64,000 nt of DNA from positions 1-64,000 of the forward strand of contig CAMTMK010000011.1 in assembly GCA_947073645.1 (NCBI GenBank). Reading direction: 5' to 3'. Source of the stretch: an uncultured bacterium (GTDB lineage: Bacteria; Cyanobacteriota; Vampirovibrionia; Gastranaerophilales; Gastranaerophilaceae). Positions 60,460-64,000 of this stretch are shown here, one piece after another. Numbering within the stretch: position 1 is the first letter of the stretch; each line of letters opens with the position of its first letter. The notes under the pieces are model-generated. The model was not told the DNA's origin. It did no database searches and saw only the letters and a list, made by a program, of their open reading frames with translations. A program made the translations under genes and the position numbers.

Positions 60460-60531
60460 TGCCGACTATAGGAATCGAACCTACAACCTACGGTTTACAA
60501 AACCGTTGCTCTACCATTGAGCCAAGTCGGC
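60460..60531 (-). tRNA. tRNA-Thr (TGT)
   Basis: GCCGACTTGGCTCAATGGTAGAGCAACGGTTTTGTAAACCGTAGGTTGTAGGTTCGATTCCTATAGTCGGCA. Confidence 0.93.
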
Positions 60532-60595
60532 AACTCACATTACTTATTCTAATCAAAAAAATTTTTACTGTCAAGAGGATTTTTAAATTTTTTCT

Positions 60596-60869
60596 TTAAT
60601 CGCAAAAACTCCAATTTTCAGGAAGTTCTTTTTCTATCATATTAAGTAATTCAGAAGGCTTGATATTAAATGCTTCTGCTAATTTGCAAAATGTTTGTGA
60701 GTTGTGGGTCCAAGGTGCCATTTTCTGCCTGCAAAATTGTTGTCTTTGATATTTCTATACTGTATGCTACCGCACGTGCTGAAAGATTACTGTCTTTTCT
60801 AAGTTTTTTTAATGTCTGTCCTAGCGTTTTATAAAAAATTTTTTTCTTTTCGTTGTTTGGCACTTGCAT
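60596..60869 (-). pseudogene. XRE-family HTH regulator, apparent 1-nt frameshift near the C-terminus
   Basis: Track ORF ends ...GTLDPQLTNILQISRSI*; shifting one base at ACAAACATTTTGC gives LTNFCKLAEAFNIKPSELLNMIEKELPENWSFCD* ending at 60596. Confidence 0.75.
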
Positions 60870-60891
60870 ATTTTAATGATAATGGTATAAT
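60864..60891 (+). promoter_or_regulatory. Candidate sigma70-type promoter
   Basis: TTGCAT (60864-60869), 16-nt spacer, TATAAT (60886-60891). Confidence 0.6.
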
Positions 60892-60900
60892 AATGACAAG

Positions 60901-60918
60901 TGGACATAATTATGTCCA
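60901..60918. promoter_or_regulatory. Perfect 18-bp palindrome, candidate XRE operator
   Basis: TGGACATAATTATGTCCA, just downstream of the -10. Confidence 0.75.
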
Positions 60919-60948
60919 ATATGTATTGTATAAAATATGGAGGATAAC

Positions 60949-61578
60949 ATGAAAAATTTAAAAGCTTTTACTTTAGCGGAAGTTTTGATTGTTTTAGGAA
61001 TTATCGGTGTGATCTCTGCAATGACCTTGCCAACCTTAATTTCTAATTATCAAAAACAGGTACTTGTAAATCAGTTGAGAAAATCTCACTCTTTATTGTC
61101 ACAAGCGTTTGAACGTATGATGCACGAAGAAAAGGCTGTAAATTTTAATGAAACAGATTTTTGGTCTATTTGTTTGCGTGGTAATAACAGTTCTCAATGT
61201 CAGGGGATATTATCTAAATATCTTAAATCGACAAATGCTGAGTATGTATCAAGTTCTGGCAGGGCGTATAATACTTTAAGTTGTTCATGGAGCAGTAGTA
61301 ATGGAGGTGAATATAGCAGCTGTTCTAAATCAAACAATACAAGAAGTGATTACACAAGAGGCAATACTGTTTCTTTACCAGATGGTTCTACAGTCTATTT
61401 TAATGGATCAATTATTACTATTGATGTAAATGGTTCACAAAAACCTAATACATACGGAAGAGATTTATTTACATTTGGTATAAGTTCACAAACAGGAGAA
61501 TTATCACCTTGGTATGGTGAATTTGGTGGTCCTGGAGCCAGACAAATCATCAAAGACGGTTGGGAAATGAATTATTAA
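60949..61578 (+). CDS. Type IV pilin-like protein without poly-G tract
   Basis: GGAGG RBS; MKNLKAFTLAEVLIVLGIIGVISAMTLPTLISNYQKQ; C-terminal IIKDGWEMNY. Confidence 0.85.
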   Translation: MKNLKAFTLAEVLIVLGIIGVISAMTLPTLISNYQKQVLVNQLRKSHSLLSQAFERMMHEEKAVNFNETDFWSICLRGNNSSQCQGILSKYLKSTNAEYVSSSGRAYNTLSCSWSSSNGGEYSSCSKSNNTRSDYTRGNTVSLPDGSTVYFNGSIITIDVNGSQKPNTYGRDLFTFGISSQTGELSPWYGEFGGPGARQIIKDGWEMNY

Positions 61579-61587
61579 GGTTACAAA

Positions 61588-62055
61588 ATGAAGAGAGCTA
61601 TATTTCTTATGGGGATTTTGATAATTCTATTATTGGCACTTGGAGTATACAGTGGTGATATCTTAAATGGTATCACCGCTATACTCTGGCTTCCTATAAC
61701 TTTATTCTGGGATGTGCCTATGATGATTCTGCCTTTGACTATAGGTGCTATGGCAGTTTTATCTTTATATGGCGCGATAACAAAAAATTATCAAAGATTT
61801 TATGATTGGTATAGAAATTTATTTATTGTTATTGTATATGGAATTTTGGCTTATGAAATTGAAAATTTGTTTCGTACAACTTCGTTTTTCAAGCTTCCTG
61901 AATACATAACTTTTTTTGTCTGTTTCTTTTTGATTCTGGCGTCAATAGGCTTTACTGCATATGTTGAAACCAAAAAAGATTCAAGATACTACATTGTTAT
62001 CAGCGGACTTGTTATTGTTTATTTGGCAGTTAAATTTATCTGTTTTGCGAGATAG
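61588..62055 (+). CDS. Membrane protein, unknown
   Basis: Multi-TM ORF. Confidence 0.65.
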   Translation: MKRAIFLMGILIILLLALGVYSGDILNGITAILWLPITLFWDVPMMILPLTIGAMAVLSLYGAITKNYQRFYDWYRNLFIVIVYGILAYEIENLFRTTSFFKLPEYITFFVCFFLILASIGFTAYVETKKDSRYYIVISGLVIVYLAVKFICFAR

Positions 62056-62059
62056 AGGT

Positions 62060-63268
62060 ATGAACCCCAAGTTTGATATTAATATTTTAAAATTTAATAC
62101 AGCTTTATTTTTTAGAGCGATGCTTTTGTTATCACCTGTCATGCTCCTTTTTTATCAGGAAAACGGTTTGACGGTTAAAGATTTATTTTTCTTTCAGGGA
62201 ATTTTTTATTTAACATCAATTGCTTCCGAAATCCCTGTAGGATACTTGTCTGATAATATTTCACGTAAAAAACTTCTGATAATATCCTTTATTATATTTA
62301 TGGGATTTTATACACTATGGCTATTTTGTCATGGGTATTATGTGATTTTGGCGGGTGAAATCTTGTTTGGTATATCAAAAGTTATGATGGATAATGCAAT
62401 GTCAGGATATCTATACGATTATCTGGCTTTTAACGATAACAAATCTGCAATGGTAAAATATTACGGGTATTTGAATTTTTACTTATCTCTGGGAACTGCT
62501 TTGGCGGGGCTTATCGGAACTTATATGTATTCCAAATTCGGCTCGGGAACAGTTATTATATCTGAAATTATTCTGATTTTGTGCAGTATAATGCTTGTGG
62601 TATCTTTGCCGTCTATAAAGTCTGTAAAAACAAAAACTGAGGTAATTTCTCAAAAAATAACAAGATTTTTCGATGCCGTAAAAGATTTATATAAAAATGT
62701 TTCAATCAAATATTATATTTTTTATGCAGGAATATTAACATCTTTTTCAATTTTGTTTGCGCTGAGTTTTCAACCTTTAATGCAAAATGCTTTATTTCCG
62801 ATATTCTTGTTCGGCGTAATTGCATTTGTAAATCATGCAGTAAGGGCGTTGTCTGGTATAGTGGCTGGAAAATGGCTTCGTAATTTTGATATTAAGAAAC
62901 TTGTTATTCCGCTGTTTATTTTGTATATCCTTGCCTTTAGCTGTGTATTTAAGATATTATCACTCACCAGCATTCCTTTATTGTTATTGATGTTATTATT
63001 CATATGTTTAGTAATTGGAGTTCAGGTTATTTTCACAATTTTACATGTAAGCAGAATTCATAAATTTGTCACTATTGAAAAAAGAGGTACGCTTATGGCA
63101 ATTAATAATTTTGTTTCCCGCGTCATGGCGGCAATAGTTTTGATTTCATCAAAACTCTTTATTGATAAGCTGGGGCTTAATTTCTTTTTTGCAATAGCCT
63201 TTATGGTATTTCTGGTTACATGTTCATATTTTATGGTTAAGATAATTAAGTTAAAGGAGCAATCATGA
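62060..63268 (+). CDS. MFS-family transporter
   Basis: Twelve-TM-type ORF with SEIPVGYLSDNISRKKLL loop; start at 62060. Confidence 0.85.
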   Translation: MNPKFDINILKFNTALFFRAMLLLSPVMLLFYQENGLTVKDLFFFQGIFYLTSIASEIPVGYLSDNISRKKLLIISFIIFMGFYTLWLFCHGYYVILAGEILFGISKVMMDNAMSGYLYDYLAFNDNKSAMVKYYGYLNFYLSLGTALAGLIGTYMYSKFGSGTVIISEIILILCSIMLVVSLPSIKSVKTKTEVISQKITRFFDAVKDLYKNVSIKYYIFYAGILTSFSILFALSFQPLMQNALFPIFLFGVIAFVNHAVRALSGIVAGKWLRNFDIKKLVIPLFILYILAFSCVFKILSLTSIPLLLLMLLFICLVIGVQVIFTILHVSRIHKFVTIEKRGTLMAINNFVSRVMAAIVLISSKLFIDKLGLNFFFAIAFMVFLVTCSYFMVKIIKLKEQS

Positions 63269-64000
63269 AAAAGTTCATTATAACATTATTTAGTGCATTG
63301 TTTATGGCAACTTCAGTTCATGCTCAGGATATCAATGTTGCATTTACTATAGACAATAATTATCCTGTTTTTACGCTTTTGGCAATAAATACAATTTTAC
63401 AGAATAATAAATCAGATTCTCATTATAATTTTTATATTGTGGAAAACAATTTAACTGATAAAAATAAAGAGAAAATGGCTGAATACGTCAAGGAGCGTAA
63501 GCAAAATATCGAATTTATAAATATAGACACACATGTTATTGATGATGGCGAGTATTTTTTTGGATTCTCAGGAAGAATAACACAAATTGCTATGGCAAGA
63601 ATCATGCTAGCAGAGTTACTTCCTGTAACAGTCCATAAAGTTATATATTTAGACGGTGATATTTGTGTTACTGAAGATTTGAAAAATTTATATGATATTG
63701 ATTTAGAAAATTATCCTGCGGGGTTGGCACTTAATATATCTGTATTTGAATCAGTGGATTTGTTCAAATTAAAAAGCGGGTATTATAATTCAGGGGTTAT
63801 CTTGATGAATCTTGATATGTGGCGTAAAGAAAATCTTTCTAAAAAAATGGTCGATTTTGTTAAAAATAATAAGGATAAATTTGTTTATTCAGGTATAGAT
63901 TCAAACGTGTTTTTGTATCCTGATCAGGATTTGATTAATGTTATATTAAACGGCAGAATCAAAGAGCTTCCGCAAAGATGGAACAACCAGACTATAAGAG
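63265..64000 (+). CDS. GT8-family glycosyltransferase, partial at window edge, with N-terminal Sec-type signal
   Basis: MKKFIITLFSALFMATSVHAQDINVAFTIDNNYPVFTLLAINTIL...KVIYLDGDICVTEDL...GYYNSGVILMNLDMWR...DQDLINVIL. Confidence 0.85.
   Translation, partial: MKKFIITLFSALFMATSVHAQDINVAFTIDNNYPVFTLLAINTILQNNKSDSHYNFYIVENNLTDKNKEKMAEYVKERKQNIEFINIDTHVIDDGEYFFGFSGRITQIAMARIMLAELLPVTVHKVIYLDGDICVTEDLKNLYDIDLENYPAGLALNISVFESVDLFKLKSGYYNSGVILMNLDMWRKENLSKKMVDFVKNNKDKFVYSGIDSNVFLYPDQDLINVILNGRIKELPQRWNNQTIR

Noticed and set aside
1-64000. CRISPR arrays, rRNA operons, transposases, prophage modules
   Set aside because: No regular direct-repeat/spacer pattern, rRNA signature or recognisable transposase/integrase/phage ORF found.

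Overview
AT-rich, densely coded bacterial chromosome segment with a normal housekeeping complement (pnp, rph, prfB, ruvB, glyS, aspS, ilvB, glgA, ftsEX, ribF, tsaB/tsaE, nanE/nanK-like) and three tRNAs. It has no rRNA, CRISPR array or transposase that I can see. The style (many FTLAEVLITLGIIGVVA prepilin-like genes, FliK/FlgE-like flagellar genes, many unknown proteins) suggests a gut Vampirovibrionia/Melainabacteria-type genome, but that is inference. The main finding is a dispersed family of pilin-like genes. Five of seven canonical members carry an 8-10 nt poly-G/C tract between an RBS-supported start codon and the FTLAEV prepilin motif. In all five the assembled tract length puts start and motif out of frame, and a change of 1 nt restores the full prepilin. 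This looks like a multi-locus phase-variable pilin repertoire. The other two canonical members lack the tract, and each instead has a divergent XRE-family regulator and a perfect 18-bp palindrome of the form TG-N5-AATT-N5-CA between the two genes. A second theme is a set of unrelated proteins (HNH-like, kinase-like, 5'-nucleotidase-like, unknown) that share a short N-terminal tag (M-x-I-x-P/S ... V/I-S/A-F-T/S-G/A) and lack Sec signals; these are candidates for a shared localisation or secretion signal. All family calls were made by eye from the translated ORFs; no searches were run.
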